From assembly GCA_913061235.1 (NCBI GenBank), contig CAJXTB010000007.1, forward strand, positions 124,001-188,000: 64,000 bases of DNA, in the 5' to 3' direction. A program made the position numbers and the translations under genes. This document shows, in pieces, positions 8,839 through 16,686 of the stretch (its first letter is position 1; each line of letters starts with the position of its first letter). Below the pieces are notes generated by a model, which saw nothing but the letters and a program-made list of their open reading frames with translations, did no database searches and was not told the origin of the DNA. The DNA comes from an uncultured Pseudomonadota bacterium. Lineage in GTDB: Bacteria; Myxococcota_A; UBA796; GCA-2862545.

Positions 8839-9171
8839 CTACTCGACTCGGCCGGACCATTCTTGGTTGTGACAGGTCCAGCAGCTTGGGCCGTCTGAGC
8901 CGTTCAGGCTGCGCGCAATGTGCGGCCCTTCCACGTAGTCGTTGTCACCATGGCAGCCCGCGGCGTCACAGGACAGGTTCTCTCGTTCTGGGCGAAACGA
9001 TGGGCATGCCTCGCGTTCGAAGCTCACTGGGTTGAAGCATAGGAACGGTGTTTCATGTCCACGCGCGTGCATGAATCCGTCTTCCGAGCGGTCATGCACA
9101 GGCGTGCTGGGTGGGTCGAAAGCGGGTTGGCAGGCAGCGAGAAGCAACACGGCACAGACAGAGCGAATCAT
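8839..9171 (-). CDS. Small lipoprotein with haem-c-like motifs
   Basis: A 110-residue predicted lipoprotein with lipobox LLAAC and a GGAGG ribosome site before the ATG at 9171. Two Cys-His motifs are present: CDAAGCHGD (spacing C-x4-C-H, unusual) and CWTCHNQEW (canonical CxxCH) near the C-terminus. The second should bind haem c; the first is a variant spacing that some multihaem proteins use. It could be a small electron-transfer lipoprotein. It runs convergent to the fibrinogen-domain gene (17 bp between stops) and divergent from the acidic lipoprotein gene. No partner oxidoreductase is adjacent, so its redox partner is unknown. Confidence 0.68.
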   Translation of the reverse strand: MIRSVCAVLLLAACQPAFDPPSTPVHDRSEDGFMHARGHETPFLCFNPVSFEREACPSFRPERENLSCDAAGCHGDNDYVEGPHIARSLNGSDGPSCWTCHNQEWSGRVE

Positions 9172-9209
9172 TGGACCTCCGTGTGTACAACGACGTGGGG
9201 CGACTTCTT

Positions 9210-9254
9210 GGGGCGCTTTTCTTTTTTTGATGTTTCTGGAAAGAAAAGCGCCCC
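9210..9254. promoter_or_regulatory. Perfect 15-bp inverted repeat between divergent lipoprotein genes
   Basis: GGGGCGCTTTTCTTT at 9210-9224 is exactly complementary to 9240-9254, with a 15-base spacer. It lies between the start codons at 9171 and 9313. A transcript of either strand would form a strong hairpin. It is not placed as a terminator for any gene seen here, so a 5'-leader hairpin or an operator is more likely. Confidence 0.6.
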
Positions 9255-9312
9255 AGTTTTGCCCCCTGTTCCGTTTCCTCTACAGCTCATCCCGAGCGAC
9301 TGGAGAAAGCCC

Positions 9313-9696
9313 ATGACCCCGTCCAAATTGTCCATGTTCATGATCTCGATTGGCATTTCACTGCTGGTGGCCTGCCAGGTCGACAGCAGCCTCACCTCAG
9401 CAGACGGGGCAACCCGTGGAGCTGGCGCAGCGAGCGAGGCGGCCGCTGACCAACCCGCCGACGGCGACACAGACGGAGAAGACGGGTGGGATGACGAAGA
9501 CGAAGACGAGAGTCAAGACGGCTGCGAAGACGAAGACGAGTTCGACGATGACGAGGACGAACTCGACGACGAGGACGAGCTCGACGATGAGGACGAGCTC
9601 GACGATGAGGACGAGCGCGACGACGACGATAGCGCGGACGACGACGACGACAGCGCGGACGACGACAGCGCCGACGACGACGACGATGATTGCTAG
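9313..9696 (+). CDS. Acidic (Asp/Glu-rich) lipoprotein
   Basis: A 127-residue predicted lipoprotein. The signal MTPSKLSMFMISIGISLLVACQ has lipobox LVAC. After a short linker the rest is almost only Asp and Glu with a few Ser, Leu and Cys residues, in repeating units such as DDEDEL and DDDSA. The charge and repetition suggest a disordered, cation-binding (for example Ca2+) surface polymer; this is inference. The DNA carries matching 18-bp tandem repeats, so the length may vary between strains. The next gene, 61 bp downstream, encodes another lipoprotein and starts the ECF sigma operon, which may be co-transcribed. Confidence 0.72.
   Translation: MTPSKLSMFMISIGISLLVACQVDSSLTSADGATRGAGAASEAAADQPADGDTDGEDGWDDEDEDESQDGCEDEDEFDDDEDELDDEDELDDEDELDDEDERDDDDSADDDDDSADDDSADDDDDDC
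9544..9618 (+). repeat. 18-bp tandem repeat in the acidic lipoprotein gene
   Basis: Three in-frame copies of GACGATGAGGACGAGCTC or a near match at 9565-9582, 9583-9600 and 9601-9618, preceded by a 21-base variant at 9544-9564. Slippage would change the protein by whole six-residue units. Confidence 0.85.
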
Positions 9697-9757
9697 GACC
9701 TGAGCCGGGTCGTGCTATTGACCCGGACTTTCGCGGTACTTTCCGAGGCTTGTTTTG

Positions 9758-10477
9758 ATGCGTTTCCCCTCACTCTTGCTTGTCGCTGCTGCTGTGACCC
9801 CCGCCTGTGGGGAGTCACTCGTTAGCGGCGCTAGCCTCGAGGGATTGATTGGCACCACTGCACCAACAGTGGATGCTGCCTGGGAGTACCGGTGGGGAAC
9901 CGAAGACGGCTTGGTCGCTGACTGCGCTCTGGTCAACGCTGGCGTCACGGACTCGGTCACCGTGGTCGTTGGGCAGATCAAGCTGCCACTCCCTGTGGTC
10001 ACCGTCGCCGACGCCCCTGTCTGGCAACAACTCGACGGTGCCGAGTACGTGGTCCTGCTTCCTGTCCTTGTGGAATCGGCGGTGTACGAACCGGTCGAAG
10101 AAGACGAAGACGAGGGGTCTTTGGACCCAGAAGAGGGTGTCTGGGGCATCACAGCTCCCACAGCGATGGTGCTTGCGCGAGGCGACCAGAGCGTGGTCTC
10201 GCAGCATCTCGTCTTCGACGGAGCACCCCCTCTCGACTTTGACGGAGATGTGGCGTGGGTCCAAGTCATCAGCGAGGTTGTTGAACTTCGTGGCACCCTC
10301 GCGGGGGCCCTCGCGCCACTGGACCAGGACGACCTTGCGGACCTTCTGCGTGACGGCATCACGGTCACGTCCGTCCAGTTTGCTCTGTCCGACGCCTCTG
10401 AGGCGTGGAGCGGAGAAACCCTCGGCGGTGTGCGTCCAGCGGACGACTGCCCCGAAGACGAGGACAACGACGAGTGA
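9758..10477 (+). CDS. Predicted lipoprotein, first gene of the ECF-sigma/caspase operon
   Basis: A 239-residue exported protein of unknown function. The ATG at 9758 begins a hydrophobic signal; the Cys in VTPACGES fits a lipobox-like end, although Pro at that position makes it imperfect. The mature part is rich in Val, Asp and Glu, with an acidic loop EEDEDEGSLDPEEG and an acidic C-terminus, and no domain that I recognise. Its stop overlaps the GTG start of the ECF sigma gene by 4 bp (GTGA), so it is translationally linked to the sigma factor. It could be an envelope sensor or a target of that system. Confidence 0.65.
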   Translation: MRFPSLLLVAAAVTPACGESLVSGASLEGLIGTTAPTVDAAWEYRWGTEDGLVADCALVNAGVTDSVTVVVGQIKLPLPVVTVADAPVWQQLDGAEYVVLLPVLVESAVYEPVEEDEDEGSLDPEEGVWGITAPTAMVLARGDQSVVSQHLVFDGAPPLDFDGDVAWVQVISEVVELRGTLAGALAPLDQDDLADLLRDGITVTSVQFALSDASEAWSGETLGGVRPADDCPEDEDNDE

Positions 10478-10974
10478 CTCTGTCAGAGACCGAGTTCCGC
10501 GTGTTGTACAGCCGGCTAGCTCCCGCAGTTCGTGCGCGTTGTCGTGCCATCTGTGGCAACAACGCCGACGCTGACGAAGCACTGCAAGAAGCATTCTTGA
10601 GCGCGTGGCGTGCTCGGCATCGGTTTGACGGCGACAAGCCGCTCGCGTGGCTCCAGACCATCGCGCGCAACGCATCCCTCGACATTCTGCGCCGTCGTCG
10701 TCCCTGGACAGATGACCCGGCCACCTGGCTCAAGCTTGAGTCCCCCCAAGGGGCACCCACTGCGGCTGCAGTGGACGTCGCCCGAGTGCTTGACCGCATG
10801 AAACCCCAAGACGCCGCGATGCTGCGTCTGCGCCATGCCGAAGGCTGGCGTATTCACGAGATTGCCGAGCATCTGGGCACATCCCAGCGCTCCTTGCGTC
10901 GTCGCCTGGCGCGACTTGAAGCTCGAGCCCAAGCACTTCTTGGCGTCACTTTGGAGGCCGCACATGCCGACTGA
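10474..10974 (+). CDS. ECF-type RNA polymerase sigma factor
   Basis: A 166-residue sigma-70 family protein of the extracytoplasmic-function class. Region 2 is seen in DADEALQEAFLSAWRARHRFDGDKPLAWLQTIARNASLDILRR, here shortened in places but with the typical LQEAFL-A and AW-TIARN motifs (quoted in pieces: DEALQEAFLSAW, LAWLQTIARN, LDILRRRR). Region 4 is the helix-turn-helix with MLRLRHAEGWRIHEIAEHL and a Lys/Arg-rich last helix. The GTG at 10474 overlaps the preceding stop. The next gene overlaps by 11 bp and encodes a single-span protein placed as the anti-sigma factor. The target promoter is unknown, but autoregulation of this operon is usual for the class. Confidence 0.9.
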   Translation: MTLSETEFRVLYSRLAPAVRARCRAICGNNADADEALQEAFLSAWRARHRFDGDKPLAWLQTIARNASLDILRRRRPWTDDPATWLKLESPQGAPTAAAVDVARVLDRMKPQDAAMLRLRHAEGWRIHEIAEHLGTSQRSLRRRLARLEARAQALLGVTLEAAHAD

Positions 10975-11668
10975 ACCCGTCTCACGCCTGCTGCTTGAAC
11001 AGTGGGTCCTCGGTATGCTTCCCCCAGACCAGGCTCAAGAACTTGAGGTCTTGGCGGATATCGACGCGGACCTACGGCAGCGAGCCGAGCGCATTCGCAG
11101 CGACATTGCTGGCGCTCAACTCGACTTACCTAAGCTGGCGCTCCCAGAGGCCGCTCCGAGCTGGTGGTCACGCATGTGGCTGCCGGTGGGCATGAGCCTG
11201 GCGGTTGCCGTAGCCGTACTCATCGCACTTCCGTCCCTGTTTGCACCCGACACTACGGTGGTCTTTCGCGGCGCACTTGATCTCGAGATTGTGCGCGTGC
11301 GTCAGGGAGATGCTGTCCCGCAGACAGCGCTCATCCAAGCCCGTGAAGGCGACCGACTGCAGTACGCGGCTACCTCCCCTGTCGACGGCTTTCTGTATGT
11401 CTTCGATGTTCAAGACAACGGGGAAGTGAGCCAGTGGCAAATGGCTCAAGTGCGCGCAATGGAGCGCGTGGAGGGGGCAGCCATCCTCGACGATTACCCA
11501 GGCGGTGAGCGCGTTTTCTTTGTGCTGTCCCAGGAGCCCTTGGATGCGGGTGTCTTCGAAGACGCCGTCCATGATGTCTGGCAGGCACCCTTAGTTGATT
11601 TGGACACGGTGCCCGGATTGCCTGCGTCGACCCAACGTTCGGTACTGCTGGTCAAGGAGCAACCATGA
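10964..11668 (+). CDS. Putative membrane anti-sigma factor with C-terminal DUF4384-like sensor
   Basis: A 234-residue protein with one membrane helix. The ATG at 10964 overlaps the sigma stop by 11 bp. Residues 1-60 are helical (LLLEQWVLGMLPPDQAQELE), like anti-sigma domains that clamp an ECF factor. The membrane span is about residues 72-90 (LPVGMSLAVAVAVLIALPSL). The outside part contains GFLYVFDVQDNGEVSQW and a segment ending ERVFFVLSQEPLD, resembling the DUF4384/lipoprotein-type domain often found with caspase-like proteins. No zinc-binding HxxxCxxC (ZAS) motif is present. It overlaps the caspase gene by 4 bp, so the three proteins should be made together. Confidence 0.72.
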   Translation: MPTEPVSRLLLEQWVLGMLPPDQAQELEVLADIDADLRQRAERIRSDIAGAQLDLPKLALPEAAPSWWSRMWLPVGMSLAVAVAVLIALPSLFAPDTTVVFRGALDLEIVRVRQGDAVPQTALIQAREGDRLQYAATSPVDGFLYVFDVQDNGEVSQWQMAQVRAMERVEGAAILDDYPGGERVFFVLSQEPLDAGVFEDAVHDVWQAPLVDLDTVPGLPASTQRSVLLVKEQP

Positions 11669-13290
11669 TGCGCTGGCTGGTCGCATCTCTCGCCCTGTTC
11701 GTGGCGGTCTCTGCTCATGCGGACACTGTTCGCATGGGGTTGTTTGTTGGGGCCAACATGGGCATGGGTAGCGACTCTCCGCTGTCTTTTGCTGAAGACG
11801 AAGCGCGCGATGTAGCGCGGATTTTCACTGATATGGGTGACCTGTCACGGGAGCGAACGCGTGTGCTCCAGGGAGGAAATGCGGCAGACCTGCGAGACGC
11901 CATGGTGGCGACGGAAGCTCAGGTTCGCGAGGCTACCGCTCGCGGCGACGAAGTCTTGTTGCTGTTCTACTATTCGGGCCATGCCAGTCGCCACGGCCTG
12001 CACATGAACGGGACCACAGTGCCGCTGGACGATGTTCGGCGGTGGCTCGAAGGCTCCGCTGCCCAGGTTCGAATTGCGTTTGTGGACGCCTGTGAGAGTG
12101 GGGGACTCGCACAGGTCCGCGGTGGCACTCCGACCGAGGCCATCGCCATCACTGTAGACGACTCGTTGAACATGAGCGGTCTTGCAGTCATCACCTCCAC
12201 GGGACCGTTGTCTGTGGCCCGTGAGTCGGCACAGTTTGGTGGTGGGGTGTTCTCACGGGCTCTAATGACCGGCCTACGCGGCAGTGCGGACAGCGACGCG
12301 GACGGCGTCATCACGCTGGATGAAGCCTACCGGCATGCGTTCCGCGCGACCGTGATTGGCACGGCCAGCACCGGAACGGGTGTGCAGCGGCCCGAGTACC
12401 GCTACGAAATCGCGGGTGTTGGTGAGGTCGTGCTCACCCGCGTCCCGTCGCGTGCTGCGGGTCTGGTGCTGCCCGAGGAGTCCGAGGGCACCTACGCGGT
12501 GGTGTCGGTCAACACGGGTCAGGTGGTGGCCCGTGTCGACAAACAACCCGGTACTCAGCGGCGAATCGCCTTGCCGACCGGTCGCTATCTGGTGCGTAAA
12601 GTGCGTCGTGAAGACGTCCTTGTGGCGGAGCTCGACTTGGTGTGGGGCGGCGACCGCTGGATTGAAGACAGCTCCATGTCGGCAATGGCCCTTGGGGACC
12701 CGCTGGCTCGTGGTGGGTGGTCTCGTCGACCGCTGCGCCTGTCCATCGATGGCACAGCGGGCACACCCTTCATCAATGGAAACCCGGTCCTGGCTGGCGG
12801 CGAGGTTGGGCTCAGTGCGCGGGTTCGCCCTACCCTGGAAGTCACGGGTGGTCTCGGACTTGCGTACGGCGGACGTGGTGACTGGGAGGGCCGGTTGGGC
12901 ATGAGCTTCGCGCGTGCTCGCATTGGCGTGATGGCGCTGCGGCCGACCCGGTGGGTGGATGTCTCCGCAGGTGGTGGACTGCAGCTGGGCGTCGCGCGTC
13001 AGGACATTCGCTACTTCGTGGATGACGGCGACGACTATGCGGGTCTGCGCGTGACGAATACCCAAGTAATTCCTGGTATGTGGGCGGGCACTATGGTTCA
13101 TTTGCCCGTCGGTCCCACCGCCGGACTTCAGGCCGGTCTGCGAGCCCATTTGTATCGGGCAACCGTGGACAATACGGTGGGCATCTTCGTCGAAGGTCAG
13201 CTACATGTTGGCTTGACGATTGGGCTTGGCGGTCGCCGCGTGAAGTCGGTGTCTCGTCGGCGTGACACGACTGCAACAGTCGAGCCCTAG
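11665..13290 (+). CDS. Exported caspase-like (peptidase C14) protein with EF-hand loop and beta-rich C-terminal region
   Basis: A 541-residue protein with a signal peptide (cleavage near AHAD, residue 20). Residues ~20-255 are a caspase-like domain: catalytic His106 in FYYSGHAS and Cys143 in VDACESGG, so the dyad is intact. An EF-hand-like calcium loop, DSDADGVITLDE, spans residues 209-220. The C-terminal 200 residues are Gly-rich with alternating hydrophobic residues and tandem strands (GGLGLAYGGRG, GMSFARARIGV, GLTIGLG), looking like an outer-membrane beta-barrel. Exported caspase homologues encoded with ECF sigma and anti-sigma genes suggest a periplasmic, signal-controlled protease. The substrate is unknown; the anti-sigma factor is a candidate, by inference only. 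Confidence 0.83.
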   Translation: MMRWLVASLALFVAVSAHADTVRMGLFVGANMGMGSDSPLSFAEDEARDVARIFTDMGDLSRERTRVLQGGNAADLRDAMVATEAQVREATARGDEVLLLFYYSGHASRHGLHMNGTTVPLDDVRRWLEGSAAQVRIAFVDACESGGLAQVRGGTPTEAIAITVDDSLNMSGLAVITSTGPLSVARESAQFGGGVFSRALMTGLRGSADSDADGVITLDEAYRHAFRATVIGTASTGTGVQRPEYRYEIAGVGEVVLTRVPSRAAGLVLPEESEGTYAVVSVNTGQVVARVDKQPGTQRRIALPTGRYLVRKVRREDVLVAELDLVWGGDRWIEDSSMSAMALGDPLARGGWSRRPLRLSIDGTAGTPFINGNPVLAGGEVGLSARVRPTLEVTGGLGLAYGGRGDWEGRLGMSFARARIGVMALRPTRWVDVSAGGGLQLGVARQDIRYFVDDGDDYAGLRVTNTQVIPGMWAGTMVHLPVGPTAGLQAGLRAHLYRATVDNTVGIFVEGQLHVGLTIGLGGRRVKSVSRRRDTTATVEP

Positions 13291-13400
13291 GGGTGAACGT
13301 GAGCGGCTTTGCTCCATCGGTGGTGGCAGACCTGTGGGGGACGGCCTTCATGTTTTCCACGCATGGTAGACTTGTCGTTTAACGAGACGGGAGAGAAGAC

Positions 13401-14456
13401 ATGGCCATCGCGGTGCTGACCTCGGGGGGAGATGCCCCGGGCATGAACGCTTGCATCCACAACATCGTCAAGGTGTGCGCGCGGCAGGGCGTTGACGTGG
13501 TGGGGGTCCGCCATGGCTATGATGGCCTGATTGCGGGAGATTTTCTCCCTCTGAAGCCACGGGATGTTGACCATATTGCTGGTTTAGGGGGAACCATCTT
13601 GGGTTCCGCCCGCAGTATGGACTTCATGACCCAGGAGGGACGGGCCAAAGCGGCTGAACAGCTGGTCGGTCATCAGGGACTCATTGTGATTGGCGGTAAC
13701 GGTTCCATGATGGGCGCAACTGTGCTGGCCGAGGAGACGGGCACGGCCGTCATCGGTTTGCCTGCCTCCATCGACAACGACATTGGCTGTACGTCGACCG
13801 CCATTGGGGTCGACACCGCCCTCAACACCATCATCGAGGCCTGCCAGCGCATTCAAGACACTGCACGCGCCCACCGGCGTGCCTTTGTGGTTGAGGTGAT
13901 GGGCCGTCGCTGCGGATACCTGGCCATGGCGAGCGCCATTGCCGCCAACGCAGATGCGTGTCTGTTTCGCGAGCAGGGAAAAGACGAACAGACCATCGTG
14001 GCAGAGGTCGGGCGCATCATCGACGGCGGCTTCCATCCAGACCGAGACAAGAAGAGCATCCTTGTCATCAAGGCGGAAGGGGTGGAAATGTCGACGGATA
14101 CGCTGGTCAGGCGACTCCAAGAGCATGTCGACCGGCAGGGCTACGGGGTCGACGTGCGCGCGACGATTTTGGGACATGTGGTGCGTGGTGGGAGCCCTTC
14201 CTACCAAGACCGAATGGTGGCAGGGCGTCTGTCGGTGGCCGCTGTTCAGGCCCTACTAATCGGTGAGACCGCCCAGATGGTCGCGTGGCAGCCGTGGACT
14301 GAGGACCACGGAATAGCGACCCGGGACCCGAGCGTCTGGCGTATGCCCATGCGTCAGGTACTTGCGGAGACGGACGCACTGTTGGACGGCTCTTCGCCGG
14401 TCACTCAGAGACGGGTGCGCATGATGGAGGCTTACGCGGGGGTCTTGTCCATCTGA
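13401..14456 (+). CDS. pfkA: 6-phosphofructokinase (PfkA family)
   Basis: Glycolytic phosphofructokinase of 351 residues. Clear motifs: TSGGDAPGMN (residues 7-16, phosphate donor binding), GGNGSM (98-103), SIDNDIG (123-129, catalytic Asp125) and VEVMGRRCGYLA (substrate-binding Met-Gly-Arg). Asn100 replaces the usual Asp of GGDGS; I believe this is typical of one PFK subgroup, and donor choice (ATP or pyrophosphate) cannot be settled by eye. Position 122, where pyrophosphate enzymes have Lys, is Ala. A single gene, it starts 110 bp after the caspase operon with a GGGAGA ribosome site, and its end overlaps the convergent gene by 25 bp. Confidence 0.92.
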   Translation: MAIAVLTSGGDAPGMNACIHNIVKVCARQGVDVVGVRHGYDGLIAGDFLPLKPRDVDHIAGLGGTILGSARSMDFMTQEGRAKAAEQLVGHQGLIVIGGNGSMMGATVLAEETGTAVIGLPASIDNDIGCTSTAIGVDTALNTIIEACQRIQDTARAHRRAFVVEVMGRRCGYLAMASAIAANADACLFREQGKDEQTIVAEVGRIIDGGFHPDRDKKSILVIKAEGVEMSTDTLVRRLQEHVDRQGYGVDVRATILGHVVRGGSPSYQDRMVAGRLSVAAVQALLIGETAQMVAWQPWTEDHGIATRDPSVWRMPMRQVLAETDALLDGSSPVTQRRVRMMEAYAGVLSI

Positions 14457-14953
14457 TGTTCGCCGGGGTCAGGCCGCTGCTCTAGCTCTGGCAATGTGTC
14501 CCGGATGAAGTGGCAGACGGTGGTCATCTGGGGTTTTCCGCGACTTCGACCATACAAGTCCACGCCGCAGGACGACCCGAGAGTCAGGCAGGCAAGTCCA
14601 GCGGCGTACAGACCCATTGGCGGTTGCCCGAGCATGACCTGAACGAGGCCATACATGGTGCCCCCCACGAACACGGCGACCTGAGCCGAGTACAGGAACA
14701 GAAACAGCGTCCACAGATTGGGCGAGGGGCCGAAGCGGCCGCGGACATGGGCCCCGTTCGGTGTGGGCTCAATCATCAGACTGACGCGCGGTGAGAACGC
14801 ATGGCGTGCCTCGCCTGCGACCTCAAGGGAAAACTCTCGGTTGCCCACGTGTCCGGTGCACGCGTCGCTAGATGAGAGGGCATCACGCATGCGGGCCAGG
14901 ATGTCGTCGGGTGATGCAGCAATGTCAAAGTCGACGAGGGGACGCGGTCGCAT
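14432..14953 (-). CDS. Small two-span membrane protein, unknown function
   Basis: A 173-residue protein. The ATG at 14953 follows a GGAGG ribosome site (upstream ATG-like starts are less likely). The N-terminal ~90 residues look soluble, a small alpha/beta domain with SPRVSLMIEPTPNGAHVRGRF. Two hydrophobic segments follow (LWTLFLFLYSAQVAVFVGGT and a second at PMGLYAAGLACLTL), then a short charged tail. Similar soluble-plus-two-span proteins are common hypothetical proteins in myxobacteria. Its 3' end overlaps pfkA by 25 bp in convergent arrangement. Confidence 0.6.
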   Translation of the reverse strand: MRPRPLVDFDIAASPDDILARMRDALSSSDACTGHVGNREFSLEVAGEARHAFSPRVSLMIEPTPNGAHVRGRFGPSPNLWTLFLFLYSAQVAVFVGGTMYGLVQVMLGQPPMGLYAAGLACLTLGSSCGVDLYGRSRGKPQMTTVCHFIRDTLPELEQRPDPGEHQMDKTPA

Positions 14954-15090
14954 GCCTTCCTCCGGTAGAGAATTGGAGTGAGGGCAGCATACCGTAAGTT
15001 TGCCGCAGGGGTTGACGAGTTCGCTTGTGCGCACAGGTCCTGTGCAGCCGGCAGCAGTCACCCTGCGCGCCAACGAAGAGGAGGGACCTG

Positions 15091-15615
15091 ATGGTCGCCA
15101 ACCTGAGCCTTTCCCGGTCGAGCTGGGAAAGTCATGAAAACTACCCGCAGCACGTTCTGTTGCTGGGTTCTCACCGTAGCTTCCGCGACCTTAGTTCGCG
15201 GCTTGTCCAACGGGCCTTGGACGGTGCCGTCCCGAGCGTCCTACTGCCCACCTTCTCATGGTGGAAGGCGGGAATGCGCTCGCACGAAGGGTACGAGGAG
15301 CACAAGCTGTATCCGTACCTGCAGCACCGATGGGGGCTGGACTGCACCCACCTCTCGGAGGGCCACGAAGCGCTCGCAGCGTGCGACGCCGACGTTCGAA
15401 ACGCCACAGGAGCAGCCTTTGCTGCGGCCTTAGAAAACCACCATGCGGTGCTGAACGAACACCTAGATGACGAAGAAGAGCTGGTCCTACCAGCACTGCT
15501 GGCTCTGACCCGGTCGGAGTTTCTCGACTACTGCGACAACCCGTTGTCTTGGTTGTTGAGACAGGTTCCGTGTCACGCTGGTGACGCCAAATGTCCTGCT
15601 TGCTTACGATATTAA
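15091..15615 (+). CDS. Hemerythrin HHE-domain protein
   Basis: A 174-residue soluble protein. The ATG at 15091 has a GAGGAGGGA ribosome site. The di-iron ligand pattern of hemerythrin-like proteins is visible: an early His (LGSHRSF), then RSHEGYEEHKLYPYL, LSEGHEAL, and NHHAVLNEHLDDEEELVLP. Such proteins bind O2 or NO or help in iron-sulfur repair and redox sensing. The last 25 residues contain Cys pairs (CHAGDAKCPAC) that may bind a metal or form a disulfide; this tail is not part of the usual domain. A single gene ended by a hairpin shared with the convergent operon. Confidence 0.82.
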   Translation: MVANLSLSRSSWESHENYPQHVLLLGSHRSFRDLSSRLVQRALDGAVPSVLLPTFSWWKAGMRSHEGYEEHKLYPYLQHRWGLDCTHLSEGHEALAACDADVRNATGAAFAAALENHHAVLNEHLDDEEELVLPALLALTRSEFLDYCDNPLSWLLRQVPCHAGDAKCPACLRY

Positions 15616-15635
15616 CGACCGATCTGGTCGGTCGT
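15615..15635. terminator. Hairpin between convergent genes (probable bidirectional terminator)
   Basis: ACGACCGA (15615-15622), loop TCTGG, TCGGTCGT (15628-15635): an 8-bp perfect stem between the hemerythrin stop and the end of the kinase gene at 15640. T-runs are weak on both sides, so the termination role rests mainly on position. Confidence 0.55.
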
Positions 15636-15639
15636 TCCG

Positions 15640-16677
15640 TTAACGCTTTGGGTAGGGTCGCAGGCCTAGCAGCATCTCGGACGTCTCGGTGAGAGGCTGG
15701 GCTGCGAGCGCTGGGTCGGTGAAGGCGTGTAGGCTCGCTCTGAACGGGGCGTACACCTCTTCACGGCTCTGGCTTGCGTCCAACTCCACCACATTGTTCT
15801 TGCGCTTGAACAGCTCAAGGGTGGGCAGTGTCTTGGCCTTGAACGTATCGAACCGTAGCTTCAGGCTCTCGACATTGTCGTCGCTGCGTCCTGAGTACTT
15901 TGCGCGACCCAAGATGCGCTTCTCCAGCTCTTCGTAGGGGCACTCGAAATACAGCATTTTCGGCAGTTTAGCTTCTCGACCGAACACGTCGTACCACCCC
16001 TCCAAGTTGTCGAGGGAGCGTGGGAACCCGTCTACGAGGAAGTTGAGCTGGCCGGTTGTTCGCGTCGCCTTCTCCATGGCGTTCTTCAGGAGAGTGACTG
16101 TGATTTCGTGGGGTACAATCTCACCAGTGGTGATGTACTTCTCAATGGTTGCTGCGGTCGGGCCGCCGGCCTCACACTCTTTGCGAAGCAGCTCGCCCGC
16201 CGACAGATGTGTCCATCCGAGCTGAGCTTCCGCCAGGGAGCACATGGTGCCCTTGCCGCTACCCGGGCCTCCTAGGACGAAGAGGACGTTCGCTTCGGGA
16301 AGGGGCTGTCTGGGGTCGAAGTGGTGAATGACGACCGAAGGAGCAGGGGCAACGCCCTTCTTGTAGACGTGCCACTCTCGGTCCGTTGGGGGCAGAGCGT
16401 CTTCGGTGGTGATGTCGTAGGCAAGGTGCCCGTCTAAGCGACAGATGCGCCATGAGGTGTAGCTATTGGAGTACGAAAGTGCTGGGCTTCGCTCGCACTT
16501 TCCATCTGCGCGGTCCCAGGCCATCTTGCCGTTCCAGTAGCCAAGACTCGACACCGTTCCGGACTCGGACTCGGCTGCTGGGGCGGTTGACGGCACGAAC
16601 AGTCCGTCGACTTCTGGAAGACCCGAACCGGAGACTTCGATGAACAGGGTGTTGGTGGGGCGTTCATTCGTGCTCAT
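15640..16677 (-). CDS. Eukaryote-like UMP-CMP kinase with unusual N-terminal domain
   Basis: A 345-residue nucleoside monophosphate kinase. Residues ~125-325 carry the adenylate-kinase-fold motifs in the form typical of eukaryotic UMP/CMP kinases: GGPGSGKGTMC (P-loop), HLSAGELLRKE, IVPHEITVTLL, FLVDGFPRSLDNLEGW, SGRSDDNVESLKLRF. Bacterial CMP kinases (Cmk) and UMP kinases (PyrH) are different families. The first ~110 residues form a separate domain (VSGSGLPEVDGLFVP, YSNSYTSWRI, a Trp-rich end) resembling small domains in protist proteins. The gene begins 9 bp after the PLP-decarboxylase stop, as the last of three. It should phosphorylate UMP or CMP; the meaning of the link with two PLP enzymes is open. 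Confidence 0.83.
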   Translation of the reverse strand: MSTNERPTNTLFIEVSGSGLPEVDGLFVPSTAPAAESESGTVSSLGYWNGKMAWDRADGKCERSPALSYSNSYTSWRICRLDGHLAYDITTEDALPPTDREWHVYKKGVAPAPSVVIHHFDPRQPLPEANVLFVLGGPGSGKGTMCSLAEAQLGWTHLSAGELLRKECEAGGPTAATIEKYITTGEIVPHEITVTLLKNAMEKATRTTGQLNFLVDGFPRSLDNLEGWYDVFGREAKLPKMLYFECPYEELEKRILGRAKYSGRSDDNVESLKLRFDTFKAKTLPTLELFKRKNNVVELDASQSREEVYAPFRASLHAFTDPALAAQPLTETSEMLLGLRPYPKR

Positions 16678-16686
16678 GGGGGCGTC

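Noticed and set aside
13401-14456. PFK with GGNGS instead of GGDGS as a novel donor-site change
   Set aside because: I recall GGNGS in an established subgroup of bacterial PFKs, so it is likely a subgroup trait.
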